NCBI GenBank assembly: GCA_020638575.1
Contig: JACKIH010000003.1
Location: forward strand, 539,501 to 603,500
Direction: 5' to 3'
DNA: 64,000 bases
Source: Rhodospirillaceae bacterium
GTDB taxonomy: Bacteria > Pseudomonadota > Alphaproteobacteria > DSM-16000 > Inquilinaceae
Below, one piece after another: positions 1 through 8,348 of the stretch. The notes beneath the pieces were generated by a model. That model made no database searches and was not told the origin of the DNA. It saw only the letters and a list, made by a program, of their open reading frames with translations. Position numbers and translations under genes: made by a program. How positions within the stretch are numbered: position 1 is the first letter of the stretch; every line of letters starts with the position of its first letter.

Positions 1-432
1 GGCCTTCAGCCAGGCGAGCAGCGGGGCCGATGCCGCGGCGTAGGGGATCTGGCCCGCCTGCTCCAGGGCGGCCGCCAGCACGCCGGCCTCGCGCCACCCG
101 GCGATGATGCCGGCGGCCCGCGTATCCAGCGACAGGATGGCGGTGCCGAGCGGCCGGTCGGCCCCGTCCAGCAGATAGACGCCGTCGCCATGGCCGGTAA
201 CGCAGACCGCACGCACGCGGCCGGGATCGATGCCGGCGAGCGCATCGCGCAACGCCCCGCAGACATCCTCCCACAGCCCCGCCATGTCGCGCTCCACGCG
301 CCGTGGGCCGGGCTTGATCTGGGCGGTTTCGCGCCGGCCGATGCCCAGTTCGCGCCCGGCCGTGTCGAACACGATGGCCTTGGTGACCGTCAGTCCGCAA
401 TCGATCCCGATCAGGCAATCGTCGGCCGTCAC
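1..432 (-). CDS. FGGY-family carbohydrate kinase (N-terminal part, cut by window edge)
   Basis: This is the first 144 codons of an ATP-dependent sugar or polyol kinase that would phosphorylate the substrate brought in by the ABC importer encoded just upstream. The N-terminus carries the FGGY phosphate-binding motif as IDCGLTVTK (residues 9-17). It is followed by a typical hexokinase-fold segment with VCVTGHGDGVYLLD, as in xylulokinase and erythritol kinase relatives. The GTG start (432..430) overlaps the TGA of the permease gene by four bases, so the two are translationally coupled. The C-terminal half, which defines substrate specificity, lies outside the window. Kinase family is secure; substrate is unknown. 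Confidence 0.85.
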   Translation of the reverse strand, partial: MTADDCLIGIDCGLTVTKAIVFDTAGRELGIGRRETAQIKPGPRRVERDMAGLWEDVCGALRDALAGIDPGRVRAVCVTGHGDGVYLLDGADRPLGTAILSLDTRAAGIIAGWREAGVLAAALEQAGQIPYAAASAPLLAWLKA

Positions 433-1409
433 GCCGGTTCCTCCACCCGGATACGCAGCTTGCCCTGCAGGCTTGCCAGGTAGATCGCCCCCATCAGGAT
501 GAAGCCGAAGACGATCTGGCGGATCGAGGGCTCGACGCCGAACAGGTTCATCAGGTTTTCGATGATGGCGATCACCAGCACCGCGGCGAAGATGCCGCCG
601 ATGCGCCCCACCCCGCCCGTCAGCGCGGTACCGCCGAGGATGGTGCCGGCGAACACCATGAGGATGTCGCCCTCGCCCATGTCCGCCACGGCCGACTGCA
701 GGCGGCCGACCTCCAGCAGCCCGCCGACGCCGGCGACGAAGCCGGCGATGGCAAAGCAGGCAATCTTGGTGCGCGAGATGTTGACGCCGGCGATGTAGGC
801 CGCTTCTTCGTTGTTGCCGAGGGCGAAGATGTCCTTGCCCAGCTTGTGGTGGTTCACCACCACGTACGCCACGGCATAGAGGGCGACCCATACGATCACC
901 GACACCGGGACGACGCCGAACACCCGTTCCGACCCGAGGAACACGATCTCGTCGGGCATATAGTAGACCCCCTCCGGGATCAGGTAGATCACCAGGCCGC
1001 GCATGATCAGCAACGTGGCCAGCGTCACCAGGAAGGCGTTCACCCCCAGGCGCACGGAGAAGAGCCCGTTGATCAGGCCCACCAGCAGGCCGATCAGCGG
1101 CACCACCATCACCGCGAAGCCTGGCCACACCTGGTCCGGCATCCAGTCGAGCACCCAGACGATGGCCAGCGTGGGGGCGAGCGCGAAGGTCGACTCCAGC
1201 GACAGGTCGAGCCCGCCCGTGAGCATGACGAAGAACAAGCCCAGCACCATGCAGCCCAGCGGGGCCGCCGCCCACATGACGTTGACGAAGTTCCGCACCG
1301 ACAGGAAGCCCGGCACGAACAGGCCGATGATCACCAGCAGCAGCAGCAACGCCCAAATCAGGTGGCGTTCCAGCACCAGGAACAGCAGCACGTAGAGTTT
1401 TCTGCTCAC
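429..1409 (-). CDS. CUT2-type sugar ABC transporter permease (RbsC-like)
   Basis: Inner-membrane permease of 326 residues that forms the channel of a ribose/xylose-type importer. The protein is strongly hydrophobic, with about eight to ten membrane segments beginning near residue 17. It has the family motif GGLDLSLES near residue 65 and a C-terminal GGTALTGGVGRIGG segment that contacts the ATPase. Its ATG overlaps the stop of the ATPase gene (ATGA at 1406-1409), and its own stop overlaps the kinase start. Gene order is binding protein, ATPase, permease, kinase. Only one permease gene is present, so the channel is probably a homodimer. The sugar cannot be deduced. Confidence 0.9.
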   Translation of the reverse strand: MSRKLYVLLFLVLERHLIWALLLLLVIIGLFVPGFLSVRNFVNVMWAAAPLGCMVLGLFFVMLTGGLDLSLESTFALAPTLAIVWVLDWMPDQVWPGFAVMVVPLIGLLVGLINGLFSVRLGVNAFLVTLATLLIMRGLVIYLIPEGVYYMPDEIVFLGSERVFGVVPVSVIVWVALYAVAYVVVNHHKLGKDIFALGNNEEAAYIAGVNISRTKIACFAIAGFVAGVGGLLEVGRLQSAVADMGEGDILMVFAGTILGGTALTGGVGRIGGIFAAVLVIAIIENLMNLFGVEPSIRQIVFGFILMGAIYLASLQGKLRIRVEEPA

Positions 1410-2962
1410 AGCGAGGAGACTCCCTGGATCTCGCGGAAGACGTCACCGACCGTGAAATCCGGTGCGCCACGCTCTAGGACGCGAACCACCCGTCCCTTGA
1501 AGAAAATGAAAATGCGATCGCAGATGGCGATCAACTCGTCCTCGCTCTCCGAAATCATGACGACCGCGGCCTCCGCCGCCATTTGGGTGCGCACCACGCG
1601 CAGGAGGTCGGGCTTGACCGACAGGTCGACGCCGCGCGTCGGCTCGTTGAGCAGCACCACCTTCGGCGTGGTCATGGCCAGGCGGTTGACCATGACCTTC
1701 TGTTTGTTGCCGCCCGACAGGTGGTCGATCATGGTGCCGAGGCTCGGCGTCTTCACCTTCAGTGCCCGCGTGGCGTCGGCCGCCGCCGCCGACGCCCGGC
1801 GGCCGTCGATCAGGCCGAGCGAGTTGGCGAAGCGGTGGTAGCTGGACAGCAGCGTGTTCTCTTCCACTGATCGGTTCTGTACCACCGCCTCGGCTTCGCG
1901 GTGCTTGGGCAGCAGGGCAATGCCGCAGTCGAGCGCCTGTCGCGGGGTGGCAAGGCGGATCTCCCTGCCGTCCATGGCGATGGTGCCGGCAGTGGCGGGT
2001 TGCAGGCCGAACAGGGTTTCCAGCGCGGCATCCTTGCCGGAGCCTTCCAGCCCGGCGAAGCCGACCACCTCGCCGACGCACAGGTCGATATCGAGGCCGG
2101 AGAAGGCGCCCTCCACCCCCAGCCCCGCGACCTTCACCAGCGGCTCGGCCGGCCGTTTGGCGAGCGACGGCCCTTCGGCGGCCATGGCCTGCACCGTCAC
2201 GCCCTCGCTGTCGCCGACGATCCAGGCGGCCAGCTCCTCCGCCGATGACTCGGTTGTGTTCAAGGTCGCCACCGCCTGACCGTCGCGCATCACCGTCACC
2301 CGGTCGCAGAACTCCATCACCTCGGCGATGCGGTGGGAGATCAGGGTGAAGGAGATGCCGTCGATCTCGCGGGCGAAGCGCTTCAGCAGCTCCAGCAGCA
2401 TCTGCCGGCGCTCACGGGTCAGCGACGCGGTGATCTCGTCCAGCAGCACTACCCGCGCCCGCTCGATGCGCAGGGCCTTGCCGAAGGCGAGAAGCTGCTG
2501 GTTTTCCACCGACAGGTCGCGGACGCGCGAGCGCGGATCGATCTTGAGCTGGAATTCCGCCAGCAGGGCATCCACCGCCTCGGCCATGCGGCGGCGCTGC
2601 ACCATGCCCAGCCGGTCGGTGGGCTGGCGGCCCATGAACACATTGTCGATCACCGACAGGTTGGGCGCGAACTTGGGCTCCTGGGGGATCAGCGACACCC
2701 CCAGGTCGTGGGCATAGGCCGGGCTGGCATTGACCGGCGTAATCGCCCGGTCGCCAATCAGGATGCGCCCGGCGGTGGGTGGGATGAGGCCGGCAATCAT
2801 GCTGACGAGCACCGACTTGCCGGCGCCGTTGCGGCCGATCACGCCGTGGATCTCGCCGGACCGTACGGCCATGGACACGGTGTCGACGGCGCGGACCCCG
2901 GGGAACAGGCGCGTCACCCGTTCCAGCGCGTAGGAGGTGGGGAACTCTACTTCAGGATTCAT
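1406..2962 (-). CDS. CUT2-type sugar ABC transporter duplex ATPase (RbsA/MglA-like)
   Basis: Cytoplasmic ATPase of 518 residues with two nucleotide-binding domains, as usual for CUT2 importers. Domain 1 has Walker A GRNGAGKS and Walker B VVLLDE, but its signature is a degenerate LSVENQQ. Domain 2 has a Walker A-like GLEGSGKD and the signature LSGGNKQK, but its Walker B reads LLNEPTRGVD with Asn where Asp is usual. I chose the ATG at 2962 because homology to the family begins there. The open frame runs 44 codons further upstream, but that stretch is arginine-rich and does not look like the family. It follows the binding-protein gene after a gap of about 195 bases. Confidence 0.88.
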   Translation of the reverse strand: MNPEVEFPTSYALERVTRLFPGVRAVDTVSMAVRSGEIHGVIGRNGAGKSVLVSMIAGLIPPTAGRILIGDRAITPVNASPAYAHDLGVSLIPQEPKFAPNLSVIDNVFMGRQPTDRLGMVQRRRMAEAVDALLAEFQLKIDPRSRVRDLSVENQQLLAFGKALRIERARVVLLDEITASLTRERRQMLLELLKRFAREIDGISFTLISHRIAEVMEFCDRVTVMRDGQAVATLNTTESSAEELAAWIVGDSEGVTVQAMAAEGPSLAKRPAEPLVKVAGLGVEGAFSGLDIDLCVGEVVGFAGLEGSGKDAALETLFGLQPATAGTIAMDGREIRLATPRQALDCGIALLPKHREAEAVVQNRSVEENTLLSSYHRFANSLGLIDGRRASAAAADATRALKVKTPSLGTMIDHLSGGNKQKVMVNRLAMTTPKVVLLNEPTRGVDLSVKPDLLRVVRTQMAAEAAVVMISESEDELIAICDRIFIFFKGRVVRVLERGAPDFTVGDVFREIQGVSSL

Positions 2963-3114
2963 GCGCCGTCGGCCCCGTTTGGCAGGTCCGTAGCCGTATC
3001 GATTTGGCCGTCTTTCCAGTGAGATCCGCGACGATCTTGCCCGCAGGACCAGCACGGCACCGCATCGGCACCGCATCGCCGGCCCAACCGCCACCCACCG
3101 CAGAGCACGGGAGA

Positions 3115-3148
3115 GCCGGCAGGGCCGCAGGAGCGCGACCCCGCCGGC
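3115..3148 (-). terminator. GC-rich hairpin after the sugar-binding-protein gene
   Basis: Ten bases past the stop of the minus-strand binding-protein gene, GCCGGC (3115-3120) pairs with GCCGGC (3143-3148). The stem continues after one mismatch as GGG (3122-3124) with CCC (3139-3141). There is no T-run. It could attenuate transcription or protect the upstream mRNA, so that the binding protein is made in excess over the ATPase and permease. Role inferred from position. Confidence 0.4.
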
Positions 3149-3157
3149 GGTCCGGGA

Positions 3158-4303
3158 CTACTGGGTGAAGTCCGGCAGCACGCCGTTGTCGTGCAGGTGC
3201 ATCTGGTTCGACCACACACGCGGATCGTCGTAGTTGACGTCTTCCGGCACGCTGTAGGCGGTGGTGCGGTACCAGGCGCCGTCGAACGCTTCGGACGGGA
3301 TCACCTGCACCGGCATCCACAGCTCGTCGCCGTCCTCGTAGAGCACCGACGCTTCGGTGGGCGCCTCGGGGATCTCGCCGGAATGCATCATGTCGAACAG
3401 CAGGCGCATGGACATGACACCCTCGCCGATGGCCGGCTGCACCGAGGCATGGTCGATGTGGCCGCGGGCGATCGCCTGCAACTCGGGCACCGTGCCGTCC
3501 ACCGTGGTGATGGGGATGTGCCGCGGGTCGTCCGGCGGGAACAGCATGCCTTGCGCCTCGAACGCCGGCACCGCACCGCCGATGCCCATGGTGCCGTCGA
3601 TGCTGGCCACGGCGAGGATGTTTTCCGGCCCGTAGCGGGAAATGATGTCGTCCACCGCGCTGCGGGCATCGCCGCCGTCGCAGCCGGCTTCGCGGGTTTC
3701 GATGGTCAGCCCGTCATTGGCTTCGACGATGGGATCGAGCACCGCGTGGTAACCGGTGTGGCGGCCGATATCGAACGATGCGGTGATGATGCAGCGCAGC
3801 TCGATGATGACGCCGCCCTGTGCCGGCCAGTCCTCGCCGCGCAGCTCGTTCAAGCGGTTGACGATGGCCTGGCCGCCCAGCATCCCGGCCTCTTCGTTGT
3901 CGAAGGCCACGAAGGTCTGCGGGGCATCCGGCACCCAGGCGTTGGAAGTGACCACCGGGATACCTTCGTCGCGCATCTGCTGCACCGGTCCGCGCATGGA
4001 CTCGCCGCGCCACGGCACCAGCAGCACGCCGTCGACGCCGCGGGCGAGCTGGGCGTCCAGAGCGGTGCGCTGTTCGCTCACATCATTGGCGCCGAAGACG
4101 CGAAACTCGATGGTGACGCCGTATTCTTCCTCCAGTCTCTGGCGCTCCAGATCCTGGCCCAATTGCACGCCGTTGAAGTAGATATCGTCCGGGCTCCACC
4201 GGATCACTGCAACCTCATAAGTCTCCTGGGCGAAGGCACCGGTAGATGCAGCCAAGATCCCCGCCGCGGTCGACATGAACAGTGCGGCTTTCAGGTGCTT
4301 CAT
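3158..4303 (-). CDS. Sugar ABC transporter periplasmic substrate-binding protein
   Basis: Periplasmic binding protein of 381 residues with the type I fold, first gene of the minus-strand importer operon. A signal peptide spans roughly residues 1-24 and ends in TGAFAQ. The mature part contains the family segment ARGVDGVLLVPW, and DNEEAGMLGG around the hinge. The ATG at 4303 is preceded by AGGGAGGA at good spacing, which decides the start over the longer open frame. Upstream lies a region with repeated TGTCAC/GTGACA half-sites. Binding proteins of this class bind monosaccharides or polyols; the ligand here is unknown. Confidence 0.9.
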   Translation of the reverse strand: MKHLKAALFMSTAAGILAASTGAFAQETYEVAVIRWSPDDIYFNGVQLGQDLERQRLEEEYGVTIEFRVFGANDVSEQRTALDAQLARGVDGVLLVPWRGESMRGPVQQMRDEGIPVVTSNAWVPDAPQTFVAFDNEEAGMLGGQAIVNRLNELRGEDWPAQGGVIIELRCIITASFDIGRHTGYHAVLDPIVEANDGLTIETREAGCDGGDARSAVDDIISRYGPENILAVASIDGTMGIGGAVPAFEAQGMLFPPDDPRHIPITTVDGTVPELQAIARGHIDHASVQPAIGEGVMSMRLLFDMMHSGEIPEAPTEASVLYEDGDELWMPVQVIPSEAFDGAWYRTTAYSVPEDVNYDDPRVWSNQMHLHDNGVLPDFTQ

Positions 4304-4409
4304 TCGATCCTCCCTTTGGAATTGAACGATTATTTCTCTATCAGCAGGCCACACGAAACCATTGGTTCGGCAGCCACTGTCGATCGTTCCGATTTGTAGG
4401 CATTGCGAC

Positions 4410-4474
4410 AATGTCACAAAGTCCCCGGCCTGTCACGCCGATTCTGTGAGATTGTGACAGTTGGACGTGACATT
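4410..4474. promoter_or_regulatory. Candidate operator: four TGTCAC/GTGACA half-sites upstream of the sugar importer
   Basis: Two TGTCAC sites (4412-4417, 4431-4436) face two GTGACA sites (4454-4459, 4467-4472). Three perfect pairings can be read: AATGTCAC with GTGACATT (outer), CTGTCAC with GTGACAG (inner), and TGTCACAA (4412-4419) with TTGTGACA (4452-4459). The array lies about 110-170 bases upstream of the binding-protein start. The nearby SorC-family regulator is the natural candidate to bind it; this is inference. Confidence 0.45.
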
Positions 4475-4562
4475 TTGAGAAAGCGCGGACGCTGCGTGGC
4501 CGCGTGGTGCCCCGGTTTGGCCGGCCATTTTTTTCGGGAGCGCCGCGCGCTGCGGCGGCTGT

Positions 4563-5252
4563 CTATGCGGTGCGGAGCAGGCGCCCGGCCCGGGCCATGC
4601 GGTCGACGATGGCGCGCAGCGCCGATGCTCCGTCGTCGAGCACATAGCGGTTCACCCGCAGGTCTCGGCCGTCGGGATCGCGCAGGGTCACCCCTTCCAC
4701 CATCCAGTAACCCTGCTGGCCGGGGCGCCGGTATATGGTCAGATCCGGCAGGGAAAGACGGGTCCATGGACCGGCCAGCACGACCGCCGCTCCGTTGCGC
4801 ACCACCAGGCCGTCCACGCCCAGGTCGAACACCAGGGGGCGCTTGCCCTCCTCCGCCATGTACTGGCGATACAGCCGCCGCAGCCCGCGCAGGCGTGCGG
4901 CGACCAGAACCAGGCCCGCGACGACGGCACAGCCGGCGAGCATCAAATTGATGGCCAGGCGGGCAAGGACTTGGCCCTGCCAGAGGGATCGCACCGCCAA
5001 CATGAGGACCAGCGCTGCCGCGACGCCGAGGGTGATCAAACCGTACGGCAACAGTTCTTGCCTCCAGAACCGGCGGCGGCGGTCTTCCGGCCGGCTCAGC
5101 GTGCGCACCTGCACCGGGCCATCGGGCGCGCGCCGCCGGCGGAACAGCAAGTCGAACCCGAACAGCGTGTTCAGCGCGGCGTCGGCGGACGTGCGCCGCG
5201 GGACCCTCAGCACGCCGTCCGCTTGGCCGGTGACGACCCGCTCGCCTCTCAC
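4563..5252 (-). CDS. Membrane protein of unknown function, paralogue of its upstream neighbour
   Basis: I do not recognise a named family. The protein has 229 residues, with two hydrophobic segments in the middle (around LITLGVAAALVLMLAV and LMLAGCAVVAGLVLV). The C-terminal part is soluble and rich in beta-type sequence (VLAGPWTRLSLPDL...YWMVEGVTL), reminiscent of bacterial PH-like or YcxB-like domains. The upstream gene product has the same plan and shared motifs: LFxxDxxFRRRRAPxG, an LAGxW box and a C-terminal xxRMxxAGRLxR. The GTG start (5252..5250) overlaps the neighbour's TGA in GTGA, so the pair is cotranscribed and probably acts together, perhaps as a heteromer. Confidence 0.65.
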   Translation of the reverse strand: MRGERVVTGQADGVLRVPRRTSADAALNTLFGFDLLFRRRRAPDGPVQVRTLSRPEDRRRRFWRQELLPYGLITLGVAAALVLMLAVRSLWQGQVLARLAINLMLAGCAVVAGLVLVAARLRGLRRLYRQYMAEEGKRPLVFDLGVDGLVVRNGAAVVLAGPWTRLSLPDLTIYRRPGQQGYWMVEGVTLRDPDGRDLRVNRYVLDDGASALRAIVDRMARAGRLLRTA

Positions 5253-5944
5253 GCGGCCTCCCGCCGCAGGCGGCCGGCGTCGCTCATGCGCTGGACGATC
5301 ACGCGGAACGCAACGCCCCCGTGATCGAGCTGGAAGGTGGAGAGCATCAGCGCGCGGCCCTGCAGGTCGACGAGCGTCATTTCCTCCAGATTCCAGAGCT
5401 GGTGGCGGCCGGCGTAGCGGTGCGGCCGCAGATCCGTCAGGCGGAGCTGCGACCACCGGCCGGCAAGGACCACCTGGCCGTCCCGCCGCGCCGTCAGCCC
5501 GAGGTCGTCCATGTCCAACTCAAGCTTGGCCCCGGTGCATTCGGTGACGCGCTTGCGATACTCCCGGCGGAAGATGGGAAGGGCCATGAGAAGGCCGAGG
5601 CCGATTGCAGCGCACACCGCCAGCGCTGCCAGCAGGATTTGCCCGAGATCCTGCATCAGTTCGCCGCGCTCGATCGCCCCGGCGACCCCGGCCCCCATGA
5701 CCACCACAAGGGTGATCGCGACGACCCAGACCATGGGATAGATGATGCGCTGTCGATAGCGTCTGCGCGCCTGCGCAACGGTCAGGCTGCGAACGACCTG
5801 GCGGCCCGAGGGCGCGCGGCGGCGGCGGAATGTCCAGTCGACCCTGAACAACTCCGTCAGTGCCCGATCGGCCCGGCTGCCACGCCGGACGATGAGGGCG
5901 CCGTCGTCGGCCGTCGTCAGGTCATTCCCGTTGGGCTTCGCCAT
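5249..5944 (-). CDS. Membrane protein of unknown function, first of a tandem paralogous pair
   Basis: Protein of 231 residues with the same layout as the downstream gene: an N-terminal soluble part with LFRVDWTFRRRRAPSG, two membrane segments (VWVVAITLVVVMGAGVAG and ILLAALAVCAAIGLGLLMAL), and a C-terminal beta-rich domain with VVLAGRWSQLRLTDL. The ATG at 5944 was chosen because similarity to the paralogue begins soon after it; the open frame extends upstream without support. A GGGGGAAA stretch just upstream may be the ribosome-binding site. The function is unknown. The C-terminal part looks like a YcxB/PH-type fold, which is only a suggestion. Confidence 0.65.
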   Translation of the reverse strand: MAKPNGNDLTTADDGALIVRRGSRADRALTELFRVDWTFRRRRAPSGRQVVRSLTVAQARRRYRQRIIYPMVWVVAITLVVVMGAGVAGAIERGELMQDLGQILLAALAVCAAIGLGLLMALPIFRREYRKRVTECTGAKLELDMDDLGLTARRDGQVVLAGRWSQLRLTDLRPHRYAGRHQLWNLEEMTLVDLQGRALMLSTFQLDHGGVAFRVIVQRMSDAGRLRREAA

Positions 5945-6093
5945 CCGCCGTTTCCCCCACCGACCGGGTGCTCGCCGACAGCACCGGAGAAATCCGTCAG
6001 CGCTGTGACGGCGGCGCACCGGGCGAGCTTGTTCTCGTCGAGATCTTGCATCAAAAATGTCCTATAACGATATGTTAGATATATACTTTTACT

Positions 6094-7116
6094 TCAGGAG
6101 ATGTGGTTTTCCTCCCCTGCCAGCACGGCCGCGCAGGCGCCGTCGATGAACAGCCCGCGCACCAGCCCCGAGGCCAGGATCGCCCGCGCCGCGTCGGCCT
6201 TGCCGGCCCCGGCGCACAGCAGCACCACTTCCTGGCGGCGCAGGGAGGCCATGTCGATGGCCAGCGTGCGCTGGTTCAGCGGGCTGTCCACCGGCCGGCC
6301 GGAGCGGTCGAAGAACACGCCCAGCGTGTCGCCCACCGCCCCGGCGGCGCGCAGCCCGGCCAGATCGTCGGCCGTCAGCAGGCCGCTCTGATAAAGGAAG
6401 GAACGCTCGTCGCACTCCCCCAGGCTGATCACCGACAGGTCGGCGCGGCGTGCCAGGTGCAGCGCCTCTGCGACGATGTGCTGGGACATCAGCACCCCTC
6501 GGTCCTCGGGCGTATCGGCGATGAACGGCACCGGCAGGAAGTGGCCCTCGCCGCCCGTGCGCACCGCCAGTTCCTGCACCACCTCGAACGGGTTTGTGGC
6601 GGCGTTGCGGGTGAGCGAGCCCATCAGCGACACCCACACCGGCAGCACGTCTGCTGGCATGCCGCCGATCTGGCGGGCCATGGCAGCCAGCGTGCGGCCC
6701 CAGCCGACGCCGACGATGATGCCGGGATGCGCCTGCAGCCGGCGCCTCAGCCAGCGCGCCGCCACGCCGCCCACCGCCCGGCGCGCCAGCGCTTCGGCCG
6801 GGTCGCCCGGTTCCGGCCGGGCCCGCCCCGGACCGCGCACGCCCACCGGTGGTTCCGGCGGCACCAACGGTGGCGTAACCGTGCAGAAGTCGAGCCCGTG
6901 GGCCGCGGTCAATGCCGTTTCCAGCGCCACCATGTCCGACAAAGGATGGTCGATGGTGATCCGCACCACGCCCTGCTCGCGCGCCAGCGCCAGCAGCCGC
7001 GTCACCTTGATCCGCGACACCCCCAAGAGGGCGGCGGTGCGCTCCTGGGTGTTGCCGGCGACGTAGTGCTGCCAGGCGGCCCGCACCATCAGTTCGGTGT
7101 CGTCATCGGGCTCCAT
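6094..7116 (-). CDS. SorC/DeoR-family sugar-responsive transcriptional regulator
   Basis: Regulator of 340 residues. The N-terminal HTH lies at about residues 12-50 (QERTAALLGVSRIKVTRLLALAREQGVV). The C-terminal sugar-phosphate-binding domain has the family blocks VGVGWGRTLAAMA and ISLGECDE, and ends in GLFIDGACAAVLAGEEN. SorC proteins (SorC, DeoR, LsrR) sense phosphorylated sugars and usually repress their operons. The gene is divergent from the acoABC-like operon and sits between it and the kinase-linked importer, so it probably controls both. The ATG at 7116 fits the family start; the open frame extends 60 codons upstream without similarity. Confidence 0.88.
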   Translation of the reverse strand: MEPDDDTELMVRAAWQHYVAGNTQERTAALLGVSRIKVTRLLALAREQGVVRITIDHPLSDMVALETALTAAHGLDFCTVTPPLVPPEPPVGVRGPGRARPEPGDPAEALARRAVGGVAARWLRRRLQAHPGIIVGVGWGRTLAAMARQIGGMPADVLPVWVSLMGSLTRNAATNPFEVVQELAVRTGGEGHFLPVPFIADTPEDRGVLMSQHIVAEALHLARRADLSVISLGECDERSFLYQSGLLTADDLAGLRAAGAVGDTLGVFFDRSGRPVDSPLNQRTLAIDMASLRRQEVVLLCAGAGKADAARAILASGLVRGLFIDGACAAVLAGEENHIS

Positions 7117-7266
7117 GCCGTCGCCGTCGCTATGCAGATCGCGGGGGGCGGCCCCCCGAATGTCCCGAAGCCTGCGGAACGCCGCGGGAAGCTTAGGCGT
7201 GCGCCGGCGGGCTTGGCAACGCACCCCGACCCTCCCCTGCCTGGCGCTTGAACATAAGGCTTGTGG

Positions 7267-7284
7267 GTGTACAATTGTCACAGG
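7267..7284. promoter_or_regulatory. Palindromic candidate operator in the sorC/acoA-like divergent region
   Basis: A perfect palindrome ACAATTGT (7271-7278) extends to a near-palindrome by flanking GT and CA. On its right side it contains TTGTCACA, which shares TGTCACA with a half-site at 4412-4418 upstream of the sugar importer. It lies 40-50 bases before the E1 alpha start and about 155 bases from the sorC start. A site for the SorC regulator is plausible but not shown. Confidence 0.4.
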
Positions 7285-7319
7285 CGACGAACACAAGATC
7301 GCCGATGGGGAGCGTTCCG

Positions 7320-8348
7320 GTGGCCGACGACGCCAGCAATCGATCAGGTGTTCAGCTTTACCGCACCATGCGCCGCATCCGCACCTTCGAGGAGCGGGTG
7401 GGCGAGCTGTTCGTGCGCCAGGAAACCGCCGGCAGCATGCTGCATCTATCGATCGGCGAGGAAGGGGCGGCGGTCGGCGTCGGCGCGGTGCTGCGCGACG
7501 GCGACAGCTTCACCACCCACCACCGCGGCCACGGCATCTTCCTCGCCCGCGGGGCCGATCCCAACCGCATGATGGCGGAAATCGCCGGCAAGGCCGCCGG
7601 CTACTGTGCCGGCAAGGGCGGCTCCATGCACATCGCCGACATGGCTTTGGGTCATCTCGGGGCCAACGCCATCGTCGGCGGCGGCATTCCGGCCGTGGTG
7701 GGGGCCGGGCTCAGCTACCGCCACCATAGGAAGCCCAACGTCTCGGTCGCCTTCTTCGGCGACGGCGCCTTGCAGCAGGGCATCCTCTATGAATCCATGA
7801 ACATGGCGGCCCTCTGGCGCCTGCCGGTGCTGTTCGTCTGCATCAACAACCAGTACGGCATGGGCACGCGCATCGACCACGCGGCGGCCAGCCTGGCGTT
7901 CGACGAGCGGGCGCGCAGCTTCGGGTTGCTGGGCGAAATCGTCGACGGCAGCGATGTGGAGGCGGTGCGCCAGGCGGCGGACTCGCTTCTGGCCGCGGCG
8001 CGTGGCGGGCGGGCCGGCTTCCTGGCGATCGATTGCTTCCGCTTCTACGGCCATGCCCGCATGGACAAGAGCCCCTATCGCAGTGCGGAGGAGGAAGCGG
8101 CCGGGCGCGCCCGCGATCCCCTGGCGCGCCAGCACGCGCGCCTCGTCGGCGACGGCGTGGCGTCCGAGGAGGACCTGGCGGCCATCGACAGCGCGGCGGC
8201 GGCGGAGATGGACGCGGCGGTGGATTTCGCCATCGCCGCCGAGCGGCCGGAGCCCGCCGCCCTGTTCCGCGACGTCTATGGCCCCGATCAGCCGCCGCCG
8301 GTGCCGCTGGCCGAACGCCTCGACCGCGTCCTGGGGGCGAGACGATGA
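7320..8348 (+). CDS. acoA: TPP-dependent dehydrogenase E1 component, alpha subunit (acetoin/pyruvate dehydrogenase type)
   Basis: Alpha subunit of a heterotetrameric thiamine-diphosphate E1 that decarboxylates a 2-oxoacid or cleaves acetoin, passing the acyl group to a lipoyl E2. The TPP/Mg motif is seen as GDGALQQG (GDG at residues 147-149) ending in NNQYGMGT. THHRGHG and CAGKGGSMH are also typical. The GTG at 7320 has a GGGGAG seven bases upstream; an in-frame ATG at 7305 lacks a ribosome-binding site but is also possible. The stop overlaps the E1 beta start. Linkage to a lipoyl-hydrolase E2 points to the acetoin-dehydrogenase branch; the real substrate is unproven. Confidence 0.85.
   Translation: MADDASNRSGVQLYRTMRRIRTFEERVGELFVRQETAGSMLHLSIGEEGAAVGVGAVLRDGDSFTTHHRGHGIFLARGADPNRMMAEIAGKAAGYCAGKGGSMHIADMALGHLGANAIVGGGIPAVVGAGLSYRHHRKPNVSVAFFGDGALQQGILYESMNMAALWRLPVLFVCINNQYGMGTRIDHAAASLAFDERARSFGLLGEIVDGSDVEAVRQAADSLLAAARGGRAGFLAIDCFRFYGHARMDKSPYRSAEEEAAGRARDPLARQHARLVGDGVASEEDLAAIDSAAAAEMDAAVDFAIAAERPEPAALFRDVYGPDQPPPVPLAERLDRVLGARR

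Noticed and set aside
846..1841. Plus-strand His- and Gln-rich open frame of 331 codons
   Set aside because: It is the antisense shadow of the permease and ATPase genes; the histidine richness comes from complementing GTG-rich codons.
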